A DNA stretch of 64,000 nt from Dipetalonema caudispina (taxonomy: Eukaryota > Nematoda > Chromadorea > Rhabditida > Onchocercidae), in assembly GCA_013365325.1 (NCBI GenBank), contig JABVXV010000052.1, positions 186,001 through 250,000 of the forward strand, read 5' to 3'. The notes beneath the pieces are model-generated. The model saw nothing but the letters and a program-made list of their open reading frames with translations, made no database searches and was not told where the DNA came from. The position numbers and the translations under genes are program-made. Shown here piece after piece: positions 1-10,500 of the stretch (positions within the stretch are counted from its first letter, which is position 1; each line of letters opens with the position of its first letter).

Positions 1-2140
1 ATTATGATTATGGAGGCAATATTTATCTTTAGCAACATTCAGAGACTTAAAACATCTAAAATAAGTTTCCAATTTACACAAAAGTACCAGTTTTTAATCC
101 TCGTTTTTTAGTGAAAAGGAGAATGCAAAGAGGCAAAGAGGACTTCTGCAATTTAAATATCAAAAGTGTATCTTTCTCAAGCTACCACATTGCAATTAAA
201 AAGTATTCCAATTCAATCGAAATGAAAACAAATTAATTCTTCCCATATCCTGAAGATGAGTAATTTGACTTGCGAACAAATTCTGTTTTAAGGAAATAAA
301 AATCAAAAAAGATGGATAGAGGTCAATGATGGCCATTCAAATGGAGTTTTTCCAATTTGTAATAAAATAACTTAAATGTGACTGGAAACAAATGAATGAA
401 ATTATATTAAATTTGAGTTGAAGGGTAAAGCTAAGAAGATAAATACTGGTTTATTATCGAACACAAAGTTGATCTTATAGGAAATGAGTAAAAACACTGC
501 CATTCCCACCTTTAGCAGAAAAACAAAAAACTATGGTGACAAAATATAATCTAAATTGATAGACCTGAAAAAGATCGATGTTTTTAGCAATTAGTAAAAC
601 ATTTGAGAATGCAATGGTCTTCTGCAGTGTCGTAAACAACTTTAATCTAATGAAAGATTAATTAAATGACAAAAGACAGTAAAGAGTGAATTTTAATCGC
701 TACTTTCATTTTAAAATCATAGCAGTAAGAAAGGATGTGAAGCCACATTTTGAAATATTTTGAGAATTATATATGTTAGTCATTGTATAATAACGACAAT
801 CCTTTCCTCCTCTTTCCAGTTAATTTAGTTTTGTCACTGTCCTCTTGCTGATACTTCAATGATTCCTAAGCTCTAATAGAAGATGTACCAGTTCGAAAGA
901 CATTCTTTACAGTAAAAAATGAAACAATTTTCAGGTTAGTGACGGTGTTAAGACGTAAATTATTAGCAGATGTCAAATACCGGATCCTGAAATCATGATC
1001 TAGAACATATGATCGGCCTTATAAGGGCTAGTATGCATTAACATATTTCTCCTTATAATATTGATTCATCCATGGATATATTCAGGATGACCACTTCAAA
1101 CATTTTCTGATGAAATATACAGCTTATTTGAAGTGAGCAGAATGACTTACTTATCGATTGGTTTTGTTGTTTGCAAAATATAATTAATTAGTTTGTAGAA
1201 TTTCTAGAATGAATTTGGAAAAGCAAAAAAGCTATAAGATTGAGAAGGCGAGGAACTGATAACTAATATAGTACAGTACATCGATAGATTAATTCTAGCA
1301 TTGCAATTAGTGAAGAATTGAATTTCATCCATTATATTCCTTAGTGCAACTTAATTGACAATTAACAAATTTGAACAACAACAAATAAAAACTTTTAAGA
1401 AATTTAAGAGCCTCCACTGATAAATGTAACATAATGATTACGTATTGTTTGATTATTACTGGCACCTTTCTGTCGTTATTACAAATCCCATCCAACAATT
1501 TTTTGTTTTCGCTCTTAATTCCTGTAATCTCTGTTGCTAAAGAAATAATACGAAATATTTGCGAAGTAAATTATCGAATCCATTTCTTTAAATTATCGAA
1601 TCCATTTCTTTAACTGATTCACATTTCAAAGCTTGATCGATCAAATAGCTTTTATAATTTTGAAAGCATATTAAGAGCTCCGCGGAGTTTCTAATCCATT
1701 TTTGTTATTTTTTACGGTTAACCTTGAGATGGTTAATAAACAGAACTGATATTTGCTGGGAGCTTCATTTGCTTACATATTCGTTTTCATAAAATGTTAA
1801 TCTTAGCCCATTCTTTTTTGATAATTTGTTTAGTACGAAATATAAATTGAGATATTATTAGTTATCACGTTGAAATCTGATCATTTTGTCCTTCTCTTGC
1901 GAAAGAATCTGTAACTTGTTCGAAAGATCGTAAAAGGTTAAAAGAACAATGGTGATCATTTATTGAAATGGGGGAATCTTCATTTTGATTGTTATGAATA
2001 TAAAAAAGACAAGAATACCGAAGAAATGTATCCAGAAACCAATACGTCAAATATTTCATCTTGACAAAAAATGAAGATTTGATCATTTCAAAGTTTTAAA
2101 GAAAAATAAAATTCAAAAGATTAATGCCCAAAAAACTTAC
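1..2140. other. Noncoding AT-rich stretch
   Basis: I see no convincing exon here. The only structured item is a short tandem duplication at about 1568-1611, described separately. A minus-strand open frame at 1865-2086 may hold a terminal exon of the gene suggested at 2141-2235: a TTACAG acceptor there is followed by a short frame rich in Arg and Lys ending in TGA. The joint cannot be confirmed by eye. Confidence 0.4.
1568..1611. repeat. 22-bp tandem duplication, two copies
   Basis: The 22-bp unit that begins AAATTATCGAATCC occurs twice head to tail with no visible difference. It is probably replication slippage in noncoding DNA. Confidence 0.85.
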
Positions 2141-2235
2141 TGAACGCGGAATATGCTAAGTTCACGAAGAGGTCTTTTTACAGCTGTGATAGGGAGAGCA
2201 AGTTTCTTATCAACGAGTCGTTGCTGTAGTTCCAT
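2141..2235 (-). CDS. Possible coding exon of an unrecognised minus-strand gene
   Basis: On the minus strand an ATG at 2235-2233 opens a 31-codon frame with normal-looking composition. It runs MELQQRLVDKK, then LPITAVKRPLREL and SIFRV, and ends in phase 2 at a good donor (GTAAGT). The frame also stays open upstream of the ATG to a TTTTAAG acceptor, so this may be an internal exon whose 5' neighbours lie across the sequence gap. The next exon toward lower coordinates is not certain; a short exon after a TTACAG near 1911 would keep frame and end the protein soon after. Not recognised. Confidence 0.4.
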
Positions 2236-2292
2236 ACTTATTTCATCTTAAAATCAAGAAAAATTAATCAGAAAACAATACTTCGTAAACAA

Positions 2293-2413
2293 TACTTCGT
2301 AATAACGATATTATGGCGTATGATCTTAAATAACCCAAATGATCGAGTAGTAAGCTTAAAAGTAGCAGTAAGTCAAAAGTAACAATGTTCAAAGCTGTGG
2401 TAAAGGCCAAAAT
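2293..2413. repeat. 121-bp sequence at the left edge of the gap (copy 1)
   Basis: These 121 bases are repeated exactly at 2514-2634, on the other side of the run of N. See the finding on an unmerged contig overlap. Confidence 0.9.
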
Positions 2414-2513
2414 NNNNNNNNNNNNNNNNNNNNNNNNNNNNNNNNNNNNNNNNNNNNNNNNNNNNNNNNNNNNNNNNNNNNNNNNNNNNNNNNNNNNNNN
2501 NNNNNNNNNNNNN
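2414..2513. other. Assembly gap of exactly 100 N
   Basis: One hundred N, the conventional placeholder for a gap of unknown size. It is flanked on both sides by the same 121 bp, so it may be artificial. Confidence 0.98.
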
Positions 2514-2634
2514 TACTTCGTAATAACGATATTATGGCGTATGATCTTAAATAACCCAAATGATCGAGTAGTAAGCTTAAAAGTAGCAGTAAGTCAAAAG
2601 TAACAATGTTCAAAGCTGTGGTAAAGGCCAAAAT
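2514..2634. repeat. 121-bp sequence at the right edge of the gap (copy 2)
   Basis: Exact copy of 2293-2413 at an offset of 221 bp. Two small open frames across here are shadows of the duplication, not genes. Confidence 0.9.
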
Positions 2635-3019
2635 ATTAGGTGAAAAAAGTTTTTGTATTCGAAGGAACCTGAAAGTCACTTTTGAAAATAATAATAATTG
2701 TATTAAGATGAATGGAATTATAGGAATAAAATTACATTCTCATCATACAATTTCTAGGTATTATTTTTTTCAAAAACGGCTAGGTTACCTTGCAAATACT
2801 TAAATCATTACAAAACTGTAAACAATATTTAAAAAAAATTCTTCTGAAAATCGAATTTATAATTTTCAGAAAGAAGTGAATCTTCCTGTGGTTCCATATA
2901 GTGAATGAGAAGTGAAGAATAATTGAATACCTGAGAATTAATCAGAATGGATTAATCGAAAAATAAATCATCCGAGAGAGAATTGTTTTTGCAGTTAAAT
3001 AAATCAAAAGTTTCTTGTA

Positions 3020-3052
<33 letters not shown>

Positions 3053-3380
3053 AAAAAACAATCAGTGAAATTAATGTAATATTATACTGTAAGTAAAGCT
3101 CATCAAAATGACATCCTAATTCTCAGGAATAGAATTAATTAATGAATTTCGAAATGAAATTAGACGAAGATACGAAAGCGGACAAGAAGAAATCGAATTT
3201 CACCGGAAATAACGAAAAGTTCGTGGTAAAGTTTTTTGAAAAAAAAAAAAAAAAAAAAAAAAAATCATTCCTGACCAGAAGATTACATGAAGTGTATGTA
3301 ATAGTTGCATAGTTCTATCACTATTGAAAAAATATTTTATTGATGCTTTCTTAGTTACTTCAACATTTCTGTGTTCTCTA

Positions 3381-3436
3381 TGTATGTGTGTGTGTGTATG
3401 TGTGTGTATGTTTGTGTATGTGTGTGTGTGTGTATG
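3381..3436. repeat. TG/TATG microsatellite
   Basis: Interrupted (TG)n with TATG interruptions. It creates spurious His-Thr and Cys-Val open frames on both strands. Confidence 0.9.
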
Positions 3437-4984
3437 CAAGGAAGTACACATGGATTGATGGAAAAAGTTCTATTTCATTCCTCGTGGAAATCTATGTGCT
3501 TAAAGTTTATTAGCAAAGTACTCTCATATATTCCTTACAATGACAAAAAAGAATGAAATTCATTTTCTTTACAAATATTTTTTTTTTGATAATCGAAAAG
3601 AAATCAGAAATAATGGGAAGAGAAGTGATACAATGTTAATGAGTGCTATTAATAACACTGATGATAACAGATCAGAATGTTTTATTGTTTATTTCAATTC
3701 ATACGCTTTCAGTTTCCATCAGAATATGTTGCAAGAATATTGTGAAGTTAAGAGAAACGAGGAGTAATTTCATAAAACAAAAACAAAAAAGTTTGGAAGT
3801 GATAGTAGGACTGATAATATATGATGTTAGAAGATATCATTATGAGAACTAAATGCTATCATTAAAAAATATTGGAAATTTGATTAGACTAGCAGTTATT
3901 TTAAACTCATGCATTGTTTTCTTATACTCCGTAGTATGGCTGGCAGTATGTTTGTCATGATCGTAATGCATTTTATGAAAATATAAACCAAATACAAAGT
4001 TATATTCTTTGGTAAAAGTACTCATTCGAATACTTATATTATTATTTCATCATATTTTAATCATGCATAAATTCTAGTACAGTTAGTAATTAAGTCTTAA
4101 CTGTGTCTGGTTAAAATTTGATTTAAAATTTGAAATTAATGGTGGACTTATTTGTCAACAGATGTAAAAATATTCAACGCATAGCATTAGAAAACATTCA
4201 AAGATTAATATATAACGATATCTTTAATGTAGTTAAATTACTTTACACCATTGTCGAGGGATCGAGTAGTCATTTAAAATTTATGAACGATAAATCCTCG
4301 CTTTTTTTCCTGAACCACTTGAAATTTCAGAAGAAGCAAGACCAACTGCTAACAATATGAACTAAGTACTTTTGTCCTAACAACGATCAGGACAACAGTA
4401 CTTAATTGATAGTAATGTTTTAAATTTGATTGCTGATTCAAGGTGATAATGCTAATGGATATCAGGTTAAATAAGATAGGTACATTACAGGCCTATGGCT
4501 CAGGCTTAGAACAAATTGCCATACTTATTTATCAATAGCAATATGAACTACACATTATCATCCCTTCTAAAGATTACATCTCGATAAACAACTGTTCATT
4601 AATGAACTGACAGAGTTAAATGATTTTGATTTTTGTTCTCAATAATTTGCTTTTTTTTTATTTCTTTTCTTATTCTTCAAATTGATGATAATATAATCTT
4701 TTCTGGCTCATTTCATTATGATAATAATCGAGGAGTGTCCAAAAAAAGTCAAATTTGGATAGTTTGACTAATGCTTCGAGGAATGGAACGAAGAGAATGT
4801 GATGACAATAAATACTACCCATTTACCTTTCCACGTTAACTACTGCATTATTGTAACAGTCTCTTATTGCTTAATTGTCACATATACCTGAATGATTGAT
4901 ATGTACAGGTGAGATTGCCAGCTTCGCTGTGTCTCCTATTGGCCTATATCGTCATCCAGCGCGACCCTGCTATTCCCGTCATAT

Positions 4985-4993
4985 GTCACGTGA
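4985..4993. promoter_or_regulatory. GTCACGTGA E-box upstream of EMC6
   Basis: An 8-bp palindrome TCACGTGA with a preceding G lies 300 bp upstream of the EMC6 start, in a locally GC-rich patch. This is the core recognised by bHLH-Zip factors, including MITF/TFE-type (HLH-30 in C. elegans) and USF-type proteins. Its use here is inferred from sequence and position only. Confidence 0.35.
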
Positions 4994-5293
4994 GATGTGA
5001 CGCATTGTTATGGTCAAATTGTAATGGTGTTAGATGGGAAAAGATGTGGACTAAGTGAGGTAGTAGTTAAGAGGTACAAAGATTGGTAAGTTATATGAGA
5101 GAGGGTGTAATAATGGAGGATCAGGAGACGAGACGGGAGAGAGAAAAATGGGAAATGTGATGAGTATATGCAAGTAGCAGACATTGGAAGAGATTTTGAT
5201 AAGCATAGATGTTGTCATGTGATAGCAGAGATTAGAAGATATGATGTTGTATGGATAAGTAGTTGTATTTCAGGTTGGAGACAAGTTGACAGT

Positions 5294-5802
5294 ATGGCAC
5301 CACAAACGATGAGTGCCAAACGTTCAGTGAATGAAAATAAGACAACAAAAGATATGGAACAGGTGGCGGTATGTACTAATTTTGTTGTTTCATAGTACTA
5401 TTGTAGCTGATAACTTTATCATTTTATGGTTTATTTTATTAGGTACCCTTTGAGTGCATTGATAACAATAATATCAATTCATTTGCTATACACTTCATGC
5501 TTAAGTTAGCTTTGTCAGTTTTTTCCGTATCATGCTAATTAACTGCTACAAGCTAATAATTAAACTCTTCTTTAGAGTTTCATTTTACATTTCACACATC
5601 ACTTAACAATAAACAATTTATTGCAGATATTTAGTGAGGTAGCCATGCGACATAACGTTGGTGTTTTGGAGTATTCAAGAACATGTCAGGCAGCTGCATC
5701 AGGAATGGCTAGTGGTATTCTTGGATTAACTGGAGTATCTGGATTTATTTTTTACTTTGTCCTTGTCGTTTTACAGGTAATCGTTCAACTTACTACGTTT
5801 TC

Positions 5803-5855
<53 letters not shown>

Positions 5856-6125
5856 GGTTTTCTGGGATGGATCGTTTATATAACGAATTTAGAATAACAG
5901 TTTTTGTCTTTTTTCAATTGTGAAAACGTTACTCAAGTGTTTTTAACTTCCTTATTACTTATTTCAATCCTATTACAGGCCTTATTTTGGGAGATGAAAG
6001 CGAATTTTGAGTGGCAAAATTATTTCATGAGTCGAAGTTTGTCGTTAACACACTCATTAATATCTGGTTTATTCACTTATATTTTATTCTGGGTGTTTTT
6101 ATATGGTATGGTTCACGTTTACTGA
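5294..6125 (+). CDS. emc-6: ER membrane protein complex subunit 6 (EMC6), complete, 3 exons
   Basis: EMC6 is a small subunit of the ER membrane complex, which inserts tail-anchored and multipass proteins and helps their biogenesis. Exons are 5294-5368, 5627-5776 and 5979-6125, all joined in phase 0 at GTATGT/TTGCAG and GTAATC/TTACAG signals, giving 123 residues, close to the usual 110. The family signature is clear: AGILGLTG-like ([15 protein letters not shown]) in exon 2, and GLFTYILFW followed by FLYGMVHVY at the extreme C-terminus. Two to three hydrophobic segments are visible. The ATG at 5294 is the first in frame after a TTTCAG at 5270-5273 that could be a spliced-leader acceptor. Intron 2 contains a run of about 50 T. 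Identity is very secure; the N-terminal 20 residues are variable in the family. Confidence 0.95.
5803..5854. repeat. Poly-T run in EMC6 intron 2
   Basis: About 50 consecutive T. Length is likely to be unreliable in the assembly and polymorphic in the population. Confidence 0.9.
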
Positions 6126-6619
6126 GTTCATCAATAGTTGCTTCAGGGTAGTATATCGCCGGTCCTATTTTGCTTAAACTAATATTGCTATAGTTGTCCA
6201 GAAAAGATGAATAATTATCGTTTTGATGTTCAGAATGTATAAATTTATGCACCAGAAAATCTTGAAAGTAAACATTATTCAAATCTATGAAAAAAAAAGG
6301 ATTCATTCATTTGTTTATCTTGATTTCGCAATCTGTTATGGAGTTTGCTTCCGGTAAATTTGAAATTTTCTAGATATTCACAAGTCTGTGCTTCACACAT
6401 AGCACTGAAGTGTTGTTACTGCTGTATTCGATTGTTTGTTAACAGTTTAATGAAGCTTGTTAGAACCATTTAATTTGAAATATTTATAAGTTTCATTTAT
6501 TGAATAGATTTTTGTTAATATATGTTTCTGTATGATAGAATGATTGTTCAAATAGAGCGCTTGAAACTTGTGTGTTTTCTTTAGAATTTTGAGCTTTTTG
6601 CATCTGTGAGTTACATTGT

Positions 6620-7230
6620 ATTGGATCTTGTAATTCTTCAGGACTATCCTCTATGAAGATTAAGATTATCTCCGAAACAGACTCTCGATGTCAGTTTCGT
6701 TCAACTTTTCACCAGATTACGTAGTTCATATCGCCCACCTGTGTTTTGGGATTTCCTAATTCCTCAGGTACTTCCTAACCGATGTCATACCTTATTTTCG
6801 TAGGGAATGAGGTCGGATATTTCAGGAGCATGTATTACGTATATTCACGGCATTCATTCTGGTTTTGATGATGAAATTATTTTATCTTTTTTGTGTGCTG
6901 ATGATAGAATTTGTTGATGTTGTGATGCAGCATGTTTTCCGAAGTGCAGTAGTTGCGCTATCACAAATACTTTTCAAATTAATTTCGTATATGATACAAT
7001 GAAATTTAAACTTGTCGGAGTCAAGGGAAAATCTACATTCTGCAAATGTGATGCTAATGTCAGAGACTAGTAGTTAAACAGCTCCAAAATCTTTCAGTAT
7101 TAGGTGGCATTCTTCACCATGGTTCTTATTGGATTCATAGTCGAAAAGATAGCGAATATTGGCTTGCAGAATTGCACTTAATGGTTTTTCTTCATTGCTT
7201 TTGAATGCACAGAAGTGTTCACGAAGCGTA
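6620..7230 (+). pseudogene. Frame-broken coding remnant, possibly USP35/38-like deubiquitinase
   Basis: Between EMC6 and the golgin gene the plus strand holds short segments with coding character in changing frames. About 6656-6768 reads RLRLSPKQTLDVSF, then LFTRLRSSYRPPVFWDFL, and ends at CAG|GTACTT. Later come a CxxC-containing piece (FPKCSSCA, near 6936) and a piece reading LHHGSYWIHSRKDSEYW near 7112. The order and spacing recall the ubiquitin-specific protease fold of the USP35/38 kind (an LF-FL-R-P-F block after the catalytic box, a zinc CxxC, then a His box). Stops and frame changes interrupt it and no start was found. It could also be a real gene with mis-assembled bases. The family link is a weak inference. 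Confidence 0.3.
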
Positions 7231-7500
7231 GTTTTCAAAGTATTCATCTTTCCTTACTCCAACATTTTAATCGGAAGATATTAGAAATCGCTTTTCTAAT
7301 TTTATTTTACACTCATGAAATTTATTGAAGTAATGGGGATCTTTGACCGTTAGTATATTTTTCGTTACTTGATTGCTGGGATTTCTTATTTATTCATTTT
7401 TCTTCTTAATAAAGTTTCACCAGGTCTACAATTAATCGCCAATGTAAGGGCATGGTACAACTAACTTTCTTACTGTAGTTTTCTGTGCAGGTTCATATCC

Positions 7501-7524
7501 ATGTCTGAGTCACAAGGATACTAA
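7501..7524 (+). other. Short upstream ORF before the golgin start codon
   Basis: After a strong TTTTCTGTGCAG acceptor (7479-7490) the first ATG opens a 7-codon frame (MSESQGY) that stops at 7522-7524, three bases before the ATG used for the golgin. If the acceptor is the 5' end of the mature mRNA, this uORF would be translated first. Confidence 0.5.
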
Positions 7525-7527
7525 CTA

Positions 7528-10500
7528 ATGTTGAGAGGTAACGACAAAGTGAAACTGAGCCGTTCAGAACTTATCAAGAAAATTGAAGAACAGCAGCTTC
7601 AAATCGCTGATTATGAAAATAAACTGAAAGGTTTGGAATATTTTTAATAGAAATACTAAGCTTCAGAAATTATAATTTCTTGCAACCACTGCTAAAGTCT
7701 GAAAATATATTAATTCCGAGCACTTGTAACTCTTTTTAATTTTAATTTATTTAAGATTTCTATAATGTTGTCTTAGTTATCTCTTTTTTGATTTGCTGTC
7801 AGTAAATTTGATATTCTTCAGACCTAATTCGCGCTTACAAGGGACTGAGTGCTGAAAGGAATGCTTTGCAGACAGCAGTTAAAGCTTTGAGTTCACAGCA
7901 AGGTGTGTTTAAATTCTAAAATGATTTTTTTTAGAGGCTGTCATTTGAATTAGCAATCACTTTTCTTACAGAAACTACAACCTTAGTTGAGAAATCACAA
8001 AACAACGTGCAAGATGGAGTTTCTCGTCCTGAAGCTAACGCGATGGAAAAGGAGATTTCTGAGGTTTAACCTACTCTTAATTTTTGTTCGCGACATTTCA
8101 ATTGAATCTCAAATTTGTCTGATGAAGTAACGGAAGCTGTGCATAAAACTTATGTTTGTATTTTCCATTTATTAAGAAATACATGCTATAATATAATGAC
8201 TGTTTTTTCCAGGAAGACCAAATCGAGAGCCTAAAAAAATGTTTAGAAGTATTAATAACTGAAAAAAGCAGACTAGAAGCTGCTTTTCGATCTGACAGAA
8301 AAGCTTTATTGGTAAGTAGAAGCATAACTTTTTTTATTCCGCTAAATTGAAGTTAAGCATTTATTGGAGCTAAATGTATGCCTAATTTCTATTTTTAATA
8401 GAAAGTCGGAAGTTTTATAAGAGATGAATTTTTCATCGGAAATTGCGCAAGTATATGGTAAGTGCAATATTCGCATTGCTATCTTTATTTTGGCTGTACT
8501 TCTCAGCGATAGATTCAGATGTACCCGAATTTCGGGTATTCACCATAGTTCGAACTAAAGTAATCAGAATATCTTCAACTTCTTTTTTTGGATTTACAGG
8601 TCGAAAATGAAGCTTTGAAGGAAAAACTCTCAAAAACTGCTGACGAGACTGAGGCACAAGCTGAGAAGCTGGAAAATAGATTGTTGGTAAACTATTTTTT
8701 TGAAGGATTTATTCTAGTTTTTTGTTTTTATTTTGTAAAGGCCAATGTTGCATGTACTGAGAATTTGATTGTCTTAACTATTCCATTTCTCACAGACATG
8801 TTCCGATTGTTAAATTAATTATAGGAGTTACGGTCAAAAATAAAGCTTATAGAAGGAGATCGTGAAAAAGAACTGTCAGATCATGGTTCTGTTTTGGCTG
8901 CTATTCAACAGCAGTATGCAAAAGAATGCGTTAATTCAGGGCAGCTTGAAAAACAGGTATGAAATATCTTGTATTAAGCTGTAGTATAATGACTTCACGA
9001 TTTTTGCAATATTTTTTACTTATTGATGGTTGTATCGATTGTTAAAAATTGTATAAAAAATGAGATTGATTGTTTAAAATTTTATCCATCCTAGATCAGA
9101 ATTCCAATTGCAGATCATAGAATTGCATCAAAAGTTGCATGAGAAAGATGAAGTATCTAAAGTACTCGAAATGGACATTGTCGCTTTGAAGGAAGAACTT
9201 AGCCGAACACAAAATGAAGTAGAATTTTGGCAGAAAAGAGCTGAGAAAACGCCAGCTATCCAAGTGCTGGAAAGTGAACTTCAAGATGTAAAGGTGAGAC
9301 TTCATTTTATTTTAAGAAACACAAATAACGTGTCTGTTCTTTGGATTTTTATCCTGTCTTTCTCTTCTTTTTTTGAAATATTAAACGAAATTCACATTAG
9401 GAAAGCAGTAAAAATGAAATTACCGAACTAAAAAGGAAGCTGGTGGAGACTATGAATACAGAGAGAGAAAGTCGTCTACGCGAACTAGAACAAAGGTTAT
9501 TTTGCAGAATTCTGAAGGCTTTCATTAGTATTTGTTACTTTAACCTTTAGTTTATGTGCAAATTCTAATATAGGCTCCAGGAAATGTCGATTGAAATTGG
9601 CAATTTTAATAGAATTCGCACAGAATTGCAACAGAAAGTGGATCAGCTGGAAAGAAAAAATAAGACTTTAGAAGATAATGTATTTCTTGAAGTATGTTTG
9701 CTTTTCAAGATAATTTTATTGAAGTTTGATTTGATTTGAAAAGCAGTTTTGAAAATTTATTGTAAATTCAAGCAAAAACTTTCGAATACCATCTTAGAAT
9801 GACTGGACTGGTACGAATTTTTTTAGGGAGGAAAGATGAAACGAGAACAATAATGAGTGCATAACTGATCGTTCTGATTAATAACTATGTTTAATATGGT
9901 AGCGCTAATATAAATGAAATAGAATTATGCCTCCAATTTCAAAGCAATATTTACATTATTATTCTTTAGGTATTTATTGACAAATTTGCGCAATGAAATG
10001 GTTTCATAAAACGGACAGCGCCGTTAGTCGGAACTCATGAAATTTATTTTCTCAACACTTTTTATTTTTCAAATATGTAGTGATGTATGTAGTCCCACGT
10101 AATTCATGCGCTTAGGCTTCAAAATCAACGAAAGAAATTGATGATGAGTCTACTGATTTCGATTTGCTAAAACAGAATTTCATGAGAAGTGCTCAGAAGT
10201 TGCGCAGGAGTAAGCAGGCGATCAATTTTTACGGTAATCCAAGTTTTTTTCTTTTGGTTTTATAACATGAGTCAAAAAGTTACGTAAAAAGAAGAAGTAT
10301 TTGAAGTGCTCGAGGTAGAAATTATCTCTTTGAAAACAGAACACAGAGCTTTTCGAATATCTGGTGTTCTATTTATTTTTTATAAACTTGAAGTTGGTGT
10401 TAACTGCAGAGTTGTTGGACCTAGAAGAAACTTCATGTGAACAGAAACGGCGTTATGAAGTTCTGAAAGATGAGTATGAAAAATACAAATTGAAAGCTGA

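Larger units (their letters stand above)
2635..5270. other. Noncoding stretch with simple repeats and the EMC6 promoter region
   Basis: There are A-runs at about 3020-3051 and 3237-3264 and a TG-rich microsatellite at 3381-3436. The open frames at 3371-4360 are low in complexity or lack splice context, and I do not call them. From about 4900 the composition turns more GC-rich and contains a CCAAT-type ATTGGC and a CACGTG palindrome, which fits a promoter for the EMC6 gene downstream. Confidence 0.5.

Noticed and set aside
3200..3556. Open frames with His-Thr or Cys-Val runs
   Set aside because: Direct translation of the TG microsatellite.
5168..5395. Longer N-terminal extension of EMC6 from upstream in-frame codons
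   Set aside because: A TTTCAG acceptor lies at 5268-5273, after those codons, and the extension has no similarity to EMC6; the ATG at 5294 gives the expected size.
8402..8457. A 56-bp segment in a golgin intron with good acceptor (TAATAG) and donor (GTAAGT)
   Set aside because: Its length is not a multiple of three and it would break frame; the flanking exons join in phase without it. At most a rare poison exon.
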